A stretch of 64,000 nucleotides of DNA from Pseudomonas rhodesiae (GCF_007858255.1 NZ_VFEU01000014.1:57285-121284); one strand, 5' to 3'; positions 35,118 to 44,263 are shown, numbered from the stretch's first letter. Notes: generated by a model from the letters alone, not told the origin. A program made the numbers and translations.

Positions 35118-35591
35118 ATGCAGCTCGTACACACCCCACAACACACCCAACTGTCGCTGTTCGAGGCCTTTATGGCCCATCCTCTCGCGCCTATCCTCAA
35201 GGAAACGGTCGAAGCGCCCTGGAGCGCCGAACCCGAGGTGTTCAGTGAGCTGTCGTTGCGCGGTGCTGCCGGGAGCTGCCTGAGCCTGCTGGCGCCAATT
35301 CTTCGCGAATTGAGCGAGGAACAGGACGCTCGCTGGCTAACGCTGATCGCTCCGCCTGCCAGCCTTACCCAGGCTTGGCTGCGGGACGCCGGCCTCAACC
35401 GCGAACGCATCCTGTTGCTTCAACCGCGCGGCGCACAAAGCGCACAACAGCTGACTTGCGAGGCCTTACGCTTGGGCCGAAGCCACACCGTGGTCAGTTG
35501 GCTCAACCCATTGAACGCGGCCGCCAAGCAACAACTGGTGAGCGCTGCGCGTGTTGGGGATGCACAGAGCTTGAATATTCGGCTGGGATGA
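35118..35591 (+). CDS. sulA: SOS cell-division inhibitor SulA
   Basis: A 157-residue protein. SulA blocks FtsZ polymerisation during DNA damage. Recognisable family parts are FSELSLRGAAGSCLSLLAPILREL, RWLTLIAPPASLTQAWLRDAGLN and RILLLQPRGAQSAQQLTCEALRLGRSHTVVSWL. It is slightly shorter than the E. coli protein (169). It is probably transcribed from the lexA promoter; no separate SOS box is visible in the 10-base gap. Confidence 0.9.
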   Translation: MQLVHTPQHTQLSLFEAFMAHPLAPILKETVEAPWSAEPEVFSELSLRGAAGSCLSLLAPILRELSEEQDARWLTLIAPPASLTQAWLRDAGLNRERILLLQPRGAQSAQQLTCEALRLGRSHTVVSWLNPLNAAAKQQLVSAARVGDAQSLNIRLG

Positions 35592-35738
35592 AGGTTTCGC
35601 TACGCGGGAGGCCTCAGCAGGGCTCGCTGGGGTGAAGATGCTCTTTGTGGTCAGCGAGCGTGTCCAGTATTGGAGCGCTGCTTCGCAGCCGGACGTGGGA
35701 CAAGCCCGCCGACCACAACAATATCGAACAGCCTGAAA

Positions 35739-36014
35739 TCAGTGAAGGACCCGCGGCCCGTCTTCTTTCTCCGGCTCGCCCTCGGCCAGGCGACCAGCCA
35801 TCTGCACGCCGACGCTCAACATGGCTTTCGCCACTTCCACATGCTGACCTTGCAGAAACGCTTTGGCGTCCTCGGAAAAATCCAAGATAACCAGAGAACC
35901 TTCGTCCTCCGCCCGGCGCAGCTCAATTCGGCCGTCAGGCAGTTCAACAATTTCCAGAAAGGACGTCGGCATAAAAGTCTGTTCTCCACGAAAGGCCAGG
36001 ATTATATCAGTCAT
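35739..36014 (-). CDS. Conserved hypothetical protein
   Basis: A 91-residue acidic, probably cytoplasmic protein starting MTDIILAFRGEQTFMPTSFLEIVELPDG. I chose 36014 because GAGG lies eight bases before it; the in-frame extension to 36083 has no ribosome site. A pattern of beta strands followed by a helix (EDAKAFLQGQHVEVAKAMLSVG) is suggested. PAO1 has a similar small gene between sulA and topA. It follows the next small gene on the same strand by 85 bases. Function unknown. Confidence 0.78.
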   Translation of the reverse strand: MTDIILAFRGEQTFMPTSFLEIVELPDGRIELRRAEDEGSLVILDFSEDAKAFLQGQHVEVAKAMLSVGVQMAGRLAEGEPEKEDGPRVLH

Positions 36015-36099
36015 CCGCCAAGCCTCGGTGCGGATCTCAGCAGGTTTCTTTACGTCTTGATGAACGGCGTAGTTTAGCGCCACGCCATTGACCTGCGTT

Positions 36100-36621
36100 C
36101 TAGCACTCGCTCAACCCTTCCCGAAAACGCAGTGCCAGTTTTTTCAGTTCCTGGCGCCAGCTCTCCAGCTCTTGCCGGCTCAAAGGTTCGGGCTCCTCGT
36201 CTTCCACTGCAACCGCAACAATCAGCGGCTGGGTCACATCGCCCTTGGGCACATGAGGAATGCGCGGCGGCTGGAACATATCGGCATGGGCCTTGAGCAA
36301 GCGCGCCAACCAGCTTTCAGGGCTTTGGGCCATTTCCACCAGCTCGGCCAACTCGGGAATGGCCATGGCGTCCAATACTTCGCGGCTCATGATCATCTCT
36401 GCCCGCGGAGAACCCGCCTGCGGCAGGCGATAGAACCCTGCTATTTCATGGCACAGGCCCAACAAAGCGCCGTACAGGTGGAATAACGCCGCTTCACGCC
36501 CGGCCTGCACCAGCGCGATCGCGTTCATCTCCTTCCCTTCCTCGGCGCGGCCAAGGGCTTCCAGGGATAAACCCGCGAAGTAAATTTTCTGATTGGTACG
36601 GGTATAGAGTTCGTGGGCCAT
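36100..36621 (-). CDS. DUF6586-like conserved hypothetical protein
   Basis: A 173-residue helical protein, MAHELYTRTNQKIYFAGLSLEALG at the start and a charged C-terminus (RQELESWRQELKKLALRFREGLSEC). No signal peptide or membrane segment. It sits between topA and the 91-residue gene on the same strand. Start at 36621 has GGAG about nine bases upstream; an in-frame upstream codon (36636) is less likely. Family name is from memory; function unknown. Confidence 0.75.
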   Translation of the reverse strand: MAHELYTRTNQKIYFAGLSLEALGRAEEGKEMNAIALVQAGREAALFHLYGALLGLCHEIAGFYRLPQAGSPRAEMIMSREVLDAMAIPELAELVEMAQSPESWLARLLKAHADMFQPPRIPHVPKGDVTQPLIVAVAVEDEEPEPLSRQELESWRQELKKLALRFREGLSEC

Positions 36622-36744
36622 AACGGCAATCTCCACTACGAATTAGGCGTGATGCTGGCTGAACAGTGTCATGGATCAGCCGAATCGACCGCAAGTGCAA
36701 TCAAGCGCTGCTTATGCAGATCAACACGCTACTTCAGAATCTAA

Positions 36745-36790
36745 AAGATCCAAATATGAGAGGGGCTTACCCCTCCGCTATTTGGATCTT
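36745..36790 (-). terminator. Long hairpin downstream of topA, probable terminator
   Basis: Perfect 12-base arms AAGATCCAAATA and TATTTGGATCTT enclose a second 6-base stem (GAGGGG/CCCCTC). On the minus strand it ends ...GATCTTTTAG, a short T-run, 17 bases after the topA stop. Confidence 0.6.
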
Positions 36791-36806
36791 CAGCGCATCC
36801 GACAGA

Positions 36807-39428
36807 TCAGGCGCCCTGACGCTTGTCCTCGACCTTCCACTTGCCGCCTTCATAGAAGGCTTTCCAGCCGGTCGGCTTACCGTCGACCTCGGACTGCACA
36901 TACTGCTCCTTGGTCTTGCGGCTGTAGCGAATCACGGCTGGGCGACCATCCGGATCCTTCTTCGGCGCTTCACACAGGAAGTGGTACTTAGGATCGATCT
37001 CGTCCTTGTGCGGCACGATTTCCATCACTAGCGGCGCACGGGTCTCGCGGTTTTTCGGGAACTGGCTGGCTGCCAGGAACAAGCCAGAGGCACCGTCACG
37101 CAGAATGTAGGTGTCGTTGACCTTTTCGCACTTGAGCTCCGGCATCTTCACCGGGTCCATCTTCGGCGGCGCCGCATCGCCGCTCTTGAGCAGTTTGCGG
37201 GTGTTCTTGCACGTCGGGTTGGTGCAGCCAAAGAACTTGCCGAAGCGGCCAGTCTTGAGCTGCATCTCGCTGCCGCACTTGTCGCATTCCAGGCTCGGAC
37301 CTTCGTAGCCCTTGATGCGGTAGGTGCCCTCTTCGATCTCGTAGCCGTTGCAATCCGGGTTGTTACCGCAGATATGCAGCTTGTGCTTCTCATCCAACAG
37401 GTAGGCATCCATCGCCGTGCTGCAGATCGGGCAGCGGTGCTTGCCGCGCAGCACCAACGACTCGGACTCACCCTCGTCGTCAGCCGCGATTTCATCGCCC
37501 GGCACCAGGTTGACCGTGGCCTTGCAGCGCTCTTTCGGCGGCAGGCTGTAGCCCGAGCAACCAAGGAACACACCGGTGGAAGCCGTGCGAATCTGCATCG
37601 GCCGACCGCAGGTCTGGCACGGGATATCCGTCATCACCGGCTGGTTGGCGCGCATACCGTTCTCGGGGCTCTCGGCCACCTCAAGCTTCTTCTTGAAGTC
37701 TCCGTAGAACTCGTCCAGCACGTTTTTCCAGTCGCGCTCGCCCTGGGCCACGTCGTCGAGATTCTCTTCCATGCCGGCAGTGAAGCCGTAATCCATCAGG
37801 TTGGAGAAGCTCTCGGAGAGACGCTCGGTAACGATGTCACCCATCTTTTCCGAATAGAAACGACGGTTATGCAGCGCCACATAGCCACGGTCCTGAATGG
37901 TGGAAATGATCGCCGCGTAGGTCGAAGGGCGACCGATACCGCGCTTTTCCATCTCCTTGACCAGGCTGGCTTCCGAATAACGCGCCGGCGGCTTGGTGAA
38001 GTGCTGGGACGGATCGAGCTTGATCAGCTTCAATGTATCGCCCTGAGCCATGTCCGGCAGCACATCGTCGTCACCAGGCTTGGCGATCTGCGGCATTACG
38101 CGGGTGTAGCCGTCGAACTTGAGAATGCGGCCCTTGGCACGAAGTTCGAAGTCGGAGGCCGCCACGGTAACCGTGGTGGACAGGTACTGCGCCGGCAGCA
38201 TCTGGCAGGCCAGGAACTGGCGCCAGATCAGCTCGTAGAGGCGCTCAGCGTCGCGCTCCATGCCGCTCAGCTTGCTTGGCTCGGTATTGGCGTCGGAAGG
38301 ACGAATCGCTTCGTGAGCCTCCTGTGCGCCTTCCTTGCTGCTATAGACGTTAGGCTTCTCCGGCAGGTACTTCTTGCCGAACTCGCTTTCGATATAGGTT
38401 CGCGCCATGGCGACCGCGTCCACCGACAGGTTGGTGGAGTCGGTACGCATATAAGTGATGTAGCCGGCTTCGTACAGACGCTGGGCCATCATCATGGTTT
38501 TCTTCACACCGAAGCCCAGGCGGTTGCTCGCGGCCTGTTGCAGGGTGGAGGTGATGAAAGGTGCCGACGGCTTACTGCTGGTCGGTTTGTCTTCACGCTT
38601 GACGATGCTGTAGCTGGATGCCTTGAGCTTTTCCAGCGCGGCCATGGCCTGGGCTTCGTTCAGCGGCTTGAAGGCTTCGCCTTTCTCGCGGGCCACTTCA
38701 AAGCGCACATTGGCGCCCTTGGCGGTACCCAGGTCGGCGTGGACTTCCCAGTACTCTTCAGGGATGAACGCACGAATCTCACGCTCACGCTCCACCACCA
38801 GCTTCACCGCAACCGACTGCACACGGCCGGCGGACAGGCCACGGGCGATCTTGGCCCACAGCAGCGGCGAGACCATATAACCCACCACGCGATCGAGGAA
38901 ACGCCGTGCCTGCTGGGCATTGACGCGGTCGATATCCAACTCGCCCGGCTTGGAGAAGGCTTCCTGGATGGCTTTCTTGGTGATTTCGTTGAACACGACG
39001 CGCTTGTAGCGGCTGTCGTCACCGCCGATGGCTTCCCGCAAGTGCCAGGCAATGGCCTCCCCTTCGCGGTCCAAGTCCGTCGCGAGATAGATGGTGTCAG
39101 CATCCTTGGCGAGCCGGCGCAGCTCTTCGATGACCTTTTCCTTGCCAGGAAGGATCTCGTACTTGGCCTTCCAGCCATGGTCCGGGTCCACACCCATGCG
39201 CGAGACCAGTTGCTTGCGCGCTTTCTCCTTGGGCGTGAGCACCGGACCTTCGCCCGCAGCGGCCTTGCCGCGCTTGGCGGCTGGCTCCTTGCTGGCGCTA
39301 GCCGAACCGCTGGTGGGCAGGTCTCGGATATGGCCGATACTCGACTTCACCACGTACTCGTTGCCCAAGTACTTGTTGATGGTCTTGGCCTTAGCCGGGG
39401 ATTCCACAATGACCAGCGATTTGCCCAT
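36807..39428 (-). CDS. topA: DNA topoisomerase I
   Basis: An 873-residue type IA topoisomerase relaxing negative supercoils. It starts MGKSLVIVESPAKAKTINKYLG (Toprim), with acidic Toprim residues in YLATDLDREGEAIAWHL and the active-site Tyr in AGYITYMRTDSTNLS (about residue 322). Three C-terminal zinc-finger units are visible: CQTCGRPM...FLGCSGY, CPICSTAM...CGNNPDCNG and CDKCGSEM...FFGCTNPTCKN, followed by a TopA C-terminal repeat. The in-frame extension upstream of 39428 is not family-like. Confidence 0.97.
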   Translation of the reverse strand: MGKSLVIVESPAKAKTINKYLGNEYVVKSSIGHIRDLPTSGSASASKEPAAKRGKAAAGEGPVLTPKEKARKQLVSRMGVDPDHGWKAKYEILPGKEKVIEELRRLAKDADTIYLATDLDREGEAIAWHLREAIGGDDSRYKRVVFNEITKKAIQEAFSKPGELDIDRVNAQQARRFLDRVVGYMVSPLLWAKIARGLSAGRVQSVAVKLVVEREREIRAFIPEEYWEVHADLGTAKGANVRFEVAREKGEAFKPLNEAQAMAALEKLKASSYSIVKREDKPTSSKPSAPFITSTLQQAASNRLGFGVKKTMMMAQRLYEAGYITYMRTDSTNLSVDAVAMARTYIESEFGKKYLPEKPNVYSSKEGAQEAHEAIRPSDANTEPSKLSGMERDAERLYELIWRQFLACQMLPAQYLSTTVTVAASDFELRAKGRILKFDGYTRVMPQIAKPGDDDVLPDMAQGDTLKLIKLDPSQHFTKPPARYSEASLVKEMEKRGIGRPSTYAAIISTIQDRGYVALHNRRFYSEKMGDIVTERLSESFSNLMDYGFTAGMEENLDDVAQGERDWKNVLDEFYGDFKKKLEVAESPENGMRANQPVMTDIPCQTCGRPMQIRTASTGVFLGCSGYSLPPKERCKATVNLVPGDEIAADDEGESESLVLRGKHRCPICSTAMDAYLLDEKHKLHICGNNPDCNGYEIEEGTYRIKGYEGPSLECDKCGSEMQLKTGRFGKFFGCTNPTCKNTRKLLKSGDAAPPKMDPVKMPELKCEKVNDTYILRDGASGLFLAASQFPKNRETRAPLVMEIVPHKDEIDPKYHFLCEAPKKDPDGRPAVIRYSRKTKEQYVQSEVDGKPTGWKAFYEGGKWKVEDKRQGA

Positions 39429-39542
39429 GGATCGGAAAATTCCTGAATTCGAGAAGTGAAAGGCAGTTGGCGCCTGACGCGGCAACGCTATATATAGTGG
39501 CAACCGGGTGAGGTCAAGCGCAGCATTCTGCGCGGCCTGCGG

Positions 39543-39779
39543 TTATTGCCCTTTAAGAAGACCGTGTTCGGCCTGGACCAAAGCAAAGCGTGGGACCTGC
39601 TCGCCGTCAACCTCGACGCTCTCCAGGAACATGCTCAAGGGGCGCACCCAAAAGCCGTAATCTCCATACAGTGCTTGGTAAAACACTACTTGCTCTTCGG
39701 TCTCGGAATGGCGCGCCACGCTGAAAACCCGGTACTGCGGACCCTTGTAATGCTGATAGAGCCCTGGTGTGACATTCAT
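39543..39779 (-). CDS. DUF1653 family protein
   Basis: A 78-residue protein with the DUF1653 pattern: GLYQHYKGPQYRVFSVARHSETEEQVVFYQALYGDYGFWVRPLSMF (one domain, whole length). Function unknown; these are small beta-rich cytosolic proteins. The start has a purine-rich GAGGGGGC upstream. It lies between the fadA terminator and topA, in its own AT-rich promoter region (39785-39838). Confidence 0.88.
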   Translation of the reverse strand: MNVTPGLYQHYKGPQYRVFSVARHSETEEQVVFYQALYGDYGFWVRPLSMFLESVEVDGEQVPRFALVQAEHGLLKGQ

Positions 39780-39827
39780 GCTCTGGCCCCCTCACAAAAT
39801 TTATTAAAAAAAATATTAAAAAATCCA

Positions 39828-39857
39828 AAAAACAAAAACCGGGGCACTGGGCCCCGG
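39828..39857 (-). terminator. Rho-independent terminator of fadBA
   Basis: Read on the minus strand, CCGGGGCCCAGTGCCCCGG followed by TTTTTGTTTTTT, 18 bases after the fadA stop. Confidence 0.9.
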
Positions 39858-39875
39858 CTTCCGTCAACCCAACGC

Positions 39876-41051
39876 TTAGACGCGTTCGAAGACGGTGGAA
39901 ATGCCTTGGCCGAGACCAATGCACATGGTGGCTACCCCGAGGTTGCCGCCATTTTGCTTCATCACGTTAAGCAGCGTGCCAGAGATCCGCGCACCGGAGC
40001 AACCGAATGGGTGGCCCAGGGCAATCGCGCCGCCGTGCAGGTTAACCTTCTCGTTCATCTTGTCGAGCACTTTCAAATCTTTCAACACCGGCAGGGCCTG
40101 TGCAGCGAAAGCTTCGTTGAGTTCGAAGAAGTCGATATCGGTGATGGAAAGGCCCGCGCGCTTCAAGGCTTTTTGCGTGGCCGGTACCGGACCGTAGCCC
40201 ATGATAGCCGGGTCAACGCCGGCCACCGCCATCGAACGGATCACCGCCAAAGGCTGGATCCCGAGGTCTTGGGCGCGTTGCGCCGACATCACGATCATGC
40301 ACGATGCGCCGTCGGTGATTTGCGACGAAGTACCCGCCGTCACGGTGCCGCCCTTGGGATTGAAGGCCGGCTTCAAGGCCGCCAGGCTTTCCAGGGTGGT
40401 ATCCGGACGAATGGTTTCGTCGTAGTCGAACAGTTTCAGGAAACCGTTCTCGTCATAGCCGTTCATCGGGATGATTTCATCCTTGAACTTGCCTTCCACC
40501 GTCGCCTTATGAGCGAGTTGGTGTGAGCGCAGGCCGAATGCGTCCTGGGCTTCACGGGTAATGCCGTGCATCTTGCCGAGCATCTCCGCCGTCAGGCCCA
40601 TCATGCCCGAGGCTTTTGCCGCATACAGCGACATGTGCGGGTTCGGATCGACGCCATGCATCATGCTGACGTGCCCCATGTGCTCCACGCCACCAACCAC
40701 GAACACATCACCGTTACCGGTCATGATCGCCTGGGCGGCGGTGTGCAACGCGCTCATGGACGAACCGCACAGGCGGCTGACGGTCTGGCCGGCCGCAGTG
40801 TGGGGGATCTGAGTCATCAGCGACGCCATGCGCGCGATGTTCCAGCCCTGCTCCAAGGTCTGGTTGACGCAGCCCCAGATCACGTCCTCGACTTCGTTCG
40901 GGTCGACCTTGGTGTTACGTTCCAGCACTTTGCTGATCAGGTGCGCCGACATGTCTTCGGCGCGGGTGTTGCGGTGCATGCCGCCCTTGGAGCGGCCCAT
41001 CGGCGTGCGACCGAAGTCGACAATCACGACGTCTCTTGGATTCAAGCTCAT
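39876..41051 (-). CDS. fadA: 3-ketoacyl-CoA thiolase (fatty acid oxidation beta subunit)
   Basis: A 391-residue thiolase cleaving 3-ketoacyl-CoA with CoA to acetyl-CoA. The nucleophile is Cys95 in SRLCGSSMSALH; the other active-site motifs are NEAFAAQALP, GGAIALGHPFGCSGAR and MCIGLGQG near the end. Starts 29 bases after fadB; together they form the FadBA multienzyme complex of beta-oxidation. Confidence 0.97.
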   Translation of the reverse strand: MSLNPRDVVIVDFGRTPMGRSKGGMHRNTRAEDMSAHLISKVLERNTKVDPNEVEDVIWGCVNQTLEQGWNIARMASLMTQIPHTAAGQTVSRLCGSSMSALHTAAQAIMTGNGDVFVVGGVEHMGHVSMMHGVDPNPHMSLYAAKASGMMGLTAEMLGKMHGITREAQDAFGLRSHQLAHKATVEGKFKDEIIPMNGYDENGFLKLFDYDETIRPDTTLESLAALKPAFNPKGGTVTAGTSSQITDGASCMIVMSAQRAQDLGIQPLAVIRSMAVAGVDPAIMGYGPVPATQKALKRAGLSITDIDFFELNEAFAAQALPVLKDLKVLDKMNEKVNLHGGAIALGHPFGCSGARISGTLLNVMKQNGGNLGVATMCIGLGQGISTVFERV

Positions 41052-41080
41052 AAATATTCTCGCTCTAGTCGTCTGGGCGC

Positions 41081-43228
41081 TTAACCGAAGAAGCTCTGGC
41101 CGTTCTTGGCCATTTCACGCAGCTTCGCGGTCGGGTGGTACAGCGGGCCCAGCTCAGCGTATTGATCAGCCAGGGCAACGAACTCGGCCACACCGATCGA
41201 GTCGATGTAACGCAGCGCACCACCACGGAATGGAGGGAAACCAATACCGTACACCAAGCCCATATCGGCTTCGGCGGCGGTCTCGACGATGCCATCTTCC
41301 AGGCAACGTACGGTTTCCAGGCACAGGGCGATCATCATCCAGTTGATGATGTCCTCGTCGGACACTTCACGCTGCTCGTACACAATCGGTGCCAGCACTT
41401 CGTGCACCGACGGATCGGCCACTTTCTTCTGCTTGCCTTTCTTGTCCGCCTCGTAGGCGTAGAAGCCCTTACCGTTTTTCTGGCCAAGGCGCTTAGCGTC
41501 GTACAGGGCGTCGACAGCCGAACGGCGGTCGTCTTTCATGCGGTCCGGGAAGCCTTCAGCCATCACATCGCGGCCATGGTGGCCGGTGTCGATGCCGACC
41601 ACGTCCATCAGGTACGCCGGGCCCATTGGCCAGCCGAATTTTTCCATGACTTTGTCGATGCGCACGAAGTCCACGCCGGCGCTGACCAACTTGGCGAAAC
41701 CACCGAAGTAAGGGAACAGCACGCGGTTGACCAGGAAACCCGGGCAGTCGTTGACCACGATCGGGTTCTTGCCCATTTTCTTGGCGTAGGCAACGGTGGT
41801 GGCCACCGCATGTTCGCTGGATTTCTCGCCACGGATCACTTCCACCAGCGGCATCATATGTACCGGGTTGAAGAAGTGCATGCCGACGAAATTTTCCGGA
41901 CGCTTGAGGGCCTTGGCCAGCAGCGAGATGGAAATGGTCGAGGTGTTGGACGCCAGAATGGTGCCTTCCTTGACCTGCGCTTCCACTTCAGCCAACACGG
42001 CCTGCTTGACCTTCGGGTTCTCGACAACCGCTTCGACCACCAGGTCGACGTGACCGAAATCGCCGTAGGACAGCGTAGGACGAATGCCGTTAAGCACTTC
42101 AGCCATCTTCGCGGCGGTCATGCGACCTTTATCCACACGACCTACCAGCAGTTTGGCGGCTTCCGCCAGCCCTTGCTCGATACCGTGTTCGTTGATGTCT
42201 TTCATCAGGATCGGCGTGCCTTTGGACGCCGACTGATAGGCGATGCCGCCGCCCATGATACCGGCGCCGAGTACGGCAGCCTGTTTCACGTCGCTGGCGA
42301 TTTCATCGTAGGCCTTGGCCTTTTTCTTCAGTTCCTGATCGTTCAGGAACAGGCCGATCAGGCTCTGGGCCGCCGAGGTTTTCGCCAGTTTGACGAAACC
42401 GGCCGCTTCCACTTCCAGGGCTTTGTCGCGACCGAAGTTGGCGGCTTTCTGGATGGTCTTGATGGCTTCAACCGGCGCCGGGTAGTTCGGGCCGGCCTGG
42501 CCAGCCACGAAACCTTTGGCGGTTTCGAACGACATCATTTGTTCGATGGCGTTGAGCTTGAGCTTTTCCAGCTTGGGCTGGCGCTTGGCCTTGTAGTCGA
42601 ACTCGCCGCTGATGGCACCTTTGATCAGGTTCAGCGCGGCCTCGGCCAGTTTTTCCGGGGCAACCACTGCGTCGACAGCGCCGACTTTCAGGGCGTCTTC
42701 GGCTTTGTTTTCCTTACCGGCGGCGATCCACTCGATGGCGTTGTCCGCACCGATCAGGCGCGGCAAACGCACGGTGCCGCCGAAGCCTGGGTAGATGCCC
42801 AGTTTCACTTCCGGCAGGCCGATTTTTGCGGTGGCCGACATCACGCGGAAGTCAGCGGCCAGGCACATTTCCAGACCACCGCCGAGGGCGATGCCATTGA
42901 TCGCGGCAACGGTCGGGACGTTGAGGTCTTCGAAATCGCTGAAAATCTTGTTGGCTTCGAGGTTGCCAGCCACCAGCTCGGCATCGGGCAGCTTGAAGTT
43001 GTCGACGAATTCGGTGATGTCAGCGCCGACGATGAACACGTCCTTGCCGCTGGAGACGATCACGCCCTTGACCGAAGCATCTGCTTTGATGGTGTCTACG
43101 GCCTGACGCAGTTCGTTCAGGGTTAGACGGTTGAACTTGTTGACGGACTCACCCTTGAGGTCGAATTTCAATTCGACGATGCCACTTTCAAGAGCCTTAA
43201 CCGTGATGGCTTTACCTTCGTAAATCAT
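41081..43228 (-). CDS. fadB: Multifunctional fatty acid oxidation complex alpha subunit
   Basis: A 715-residue enzyme. The N-terminal enoyl-CoA hydratase/isomerase domain (1-190) has VAAINGIALGGGLEMCLAADFR and GLPEVKLGIYPGFGGTVRLPR with the two catalytic glutamates. The 3-hydroxyacyl-CoA dehydrogenase part has the NAD motif AAVLGAGIMGGGIAYQSA (about 315) and HFFNPVHMMPLVEVI. I chose MIYEGKAITV at 43228 (GGAG upstream); the 13-residue extension is not family-like. First gene of fadBA, likely under PsrA control. Confidence 0.97.
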   Translation of the reverse strand: MIYEGKAITVKALESGIVELKFDLKGESVNKFNRLTLNELRQAVDTIKADASVKGVIVSSGKDVFIVGADITEFVDNFKLPDAELVAGNLEANKIFSDFEDLNVPTVAAINGIALGGGLEMCLAADFRVMSATAKIGLPEVKLGIYPGFGGTVRLPRLIGADNAIEWIAAGKENKAEDALKVGAVDAVVAPEKLAEAALNLIKGAISGEFDYKAKRQPKLEKLKLNAIEQMMSFETAKGFVAGQAGPNYPAPVEAIKTIQKAANFGRDKALEVEAAGFVKLAKTSAAQSLIGLFLNDQELKKKAKAYDEIASDVKQAAVLGAGIMGGGIAYQSASKGTPILMKDINEHGIEQGLAEAAKLLVGRVDKGRMTAAKMAEVLNGIRPTLSYGDFGHVDLVVEAVVENPKVKQAVLAEVEAQVKEGTILASNTSTISISLLAKALKRPENFVGMHFFNPVHMMPLVEVIRGEKSSEHAVATTVAYAKKMGKNPIVVNDCPGFLVNRVLFPYFGGFAKLVSAGVDFVRIDKVMEKFGWPMGPAYLMDVVGIDTGHHGRDVMAEGFPDRMKDDRRSAVDALYDAKRLGQKNGKGFYAYEADKKGKQKKVADPSVHEVLAPIVYEQREVSDEDIINWMMIALCLETVRCLEDGIVETAAEADMGLVYGIGFPPFRGGALRYIDSIGVAEFVALADQYAELGPLYHPTAKLREMAKNGQSFFG

Positions 43229-43559
43229 CAACTGATCTCCACGATATGGAAGCTGAACAGTACACATCGGACGCTGGCCTATGGTTGGACACTGATGGTT
43301 AGGTCAATGCTCATGCCAATCCGCCAGGCACACCCGCCAATGCGATAGTCGGGATTATGTATGAACGATCTGACAGACAAACGCTCAATTCATACGCCCG
43401 TTTGATTTGGGTACGCCACCTTCATCCAATTCCGAGCAATTGTCAATCGCTCCAAAGGCTAGGAAAAACGCGACTTTCCAGTCATTTCAGAACCTCAACC
43501 ATAGGCCCGCGCTTCGTCAATATTCAACTATTCACGAAATCAATAATTTCAGTTATTTG

Positions 43560-43690
43560 GGAAAGGGCTGTACAGATTGAGAGATACGGCTACGCTAGCG
43601 CCAACCGTACAGCGCCAGAAGACAACACCCGGCGCAAGATTCACCGGCCTGCCTGGCCAACTCCAGCCCGATGATGATGTCGGGCTTTTT
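43560..43690 (+). ncRNA. Candidate small RNA with intrinsic terminator
   Basis: A plus-strand intrinsic terminator (43665-43690) has no plus-strand gene in front of it. Upstream lies a 7-base inverted repeat, GCTGTAC (43567) and GTACAGC (43607), enclosing the palindrome CGCTAGCG, so a transcript would fold. The 5' end is my guess. No homology to a named RNA could be established; the AANAANAA motifs of CrcZ-type RNAs are not repeated here. Confidence 0.4.
43665..43690 (+). terminator. Orphan rho-independent terminator
   Basis: AGCCCGA, 8-base loop, TCGGGCT followed by TTTT on the plus strand; the reverse direction lacks a T-run. Confidence 0.75.
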
Positions 43691-43720
43691 AATGCCTGTT
43701 TGAGTCTGGGCCGCCTGGGT

Positions 43721-44158
43721 TCAGGCCAGCGCCTTGAGCAACGCGTCGATGTCCTTCAAGACACTCGCATCGCCCTTCTCGCCCCAATACAAGGCAATCA
43801 TTTGCTTGTCGGCTTCGACTTTGTAGACGTTGACCGGCAGCGTTGAAAAATGCGGCAACAACTTCTCATCCACGCAGTTTTCTCGCCATTGGTTAACCCA
43901 CACCCCCGGCTCCAGTTGCCAGTAGCTCCAAATGGCCGGCGTGGCGCCGCGTCGTGGCCGGCAGTACTGGGCGCAAGGGCTGGGCGGCTCTTGTTTGAGC
44001 CAGTGCGGCCATTCCTGGGGCGCCAATTGCATGGCCAACCCCATGCGGCGAGCCTCCATGCGCAAGGCCATGCGCCCGCTCTGGTGACGCGACGGGCGCA
44101 GCCATGCCAGGGGGCTCAATACCACCACAAGGATTGACACCACTATCCAGACCGTCAT
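43721..44158 (-). CDS. Hypothetical protein with N-terminal membrane anchor
   Basis: A 145-residue protein. One hydrophobic segment (MTVWIVVSILVVVLSPLAWL, 1-20) followed by a basic, Arg-rich stretch, then a soluble domain with several Trp residues (WPHWLKQE, WSYWQLEPGVWVNQW) and two cysteines in CAQYC. The topology suggests an inner-membrane anchor with a cytoplasmic domain. I do not recognise a named family. It diverges from the universal stress gene. Confidence 0.75.
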   Translation of the reverse strand: MTVWIVVSILVVVLSPLAWLRPSRHQSGRMALRMEARRMGLAMQLAPQEWPHWLKQEPPSPCAQYCRPRRGATPAIWSYWQLEPGVWVNQWRENCVDEKLLPHFSTLPVNVYKVEADKQMIALYWGEKGDASVLKDIDALLKALA

Positions 44159-44263
44159 ATGTGTACTCCCGATTTTTCTGATGAGCGGATTTGACCTGAC
44201 GCAACCCCATCCGCTTGAAACCAGCCATACTTAATTTATTGCAGTCCTCTGGAGGAACGCCTC

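Larger units (their letters stand above)
43229..43720. other. Intergenic region upstream of fadB
   Basis: About 490 bases. The half nearest fadB must hold its promoter; it contains CAAACG (43378) and CGTTTG (43399) as an inverted pair with a 15-base spacer. The other half contains structured sequence ending in a plus-strand terminator (see the ncRNA entry). A 105-residue open frame at 43357-43674 looks non-coding. Confidence 0.5.

Noticed and set aside
37374..39446. 690-residue open frame opposite topA
   Set aside because: Antisense shadow of topA with no ribosome site or family-like composition.
41135..43126. 663-residue open frame on the plus strand opposite fadB
   Set aside because: Antisense to a certain gene; long antisense frames are expected at this GC content, and the sequence is low-complexity with no family motifs.
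43357..43674. 105-residue open frame in the fadB upstream region
   Set aside because: No ribosome site, irregular composition, and it runs through the candidate small RNA.
43560..43690. CrcX/CrcZ-type RNA for the orphan terminator
   Set aside because: Repeated AANAANAA motifs bound by Hfq/Crc are not present.
44189..44205. TTGACCTGACGCAA as an ANR/FNR box before the universal stress gene
   Set aside because: Left half fits TTGA(T/C), but the right half (CGCAA) has two mismatches; too weak to report.
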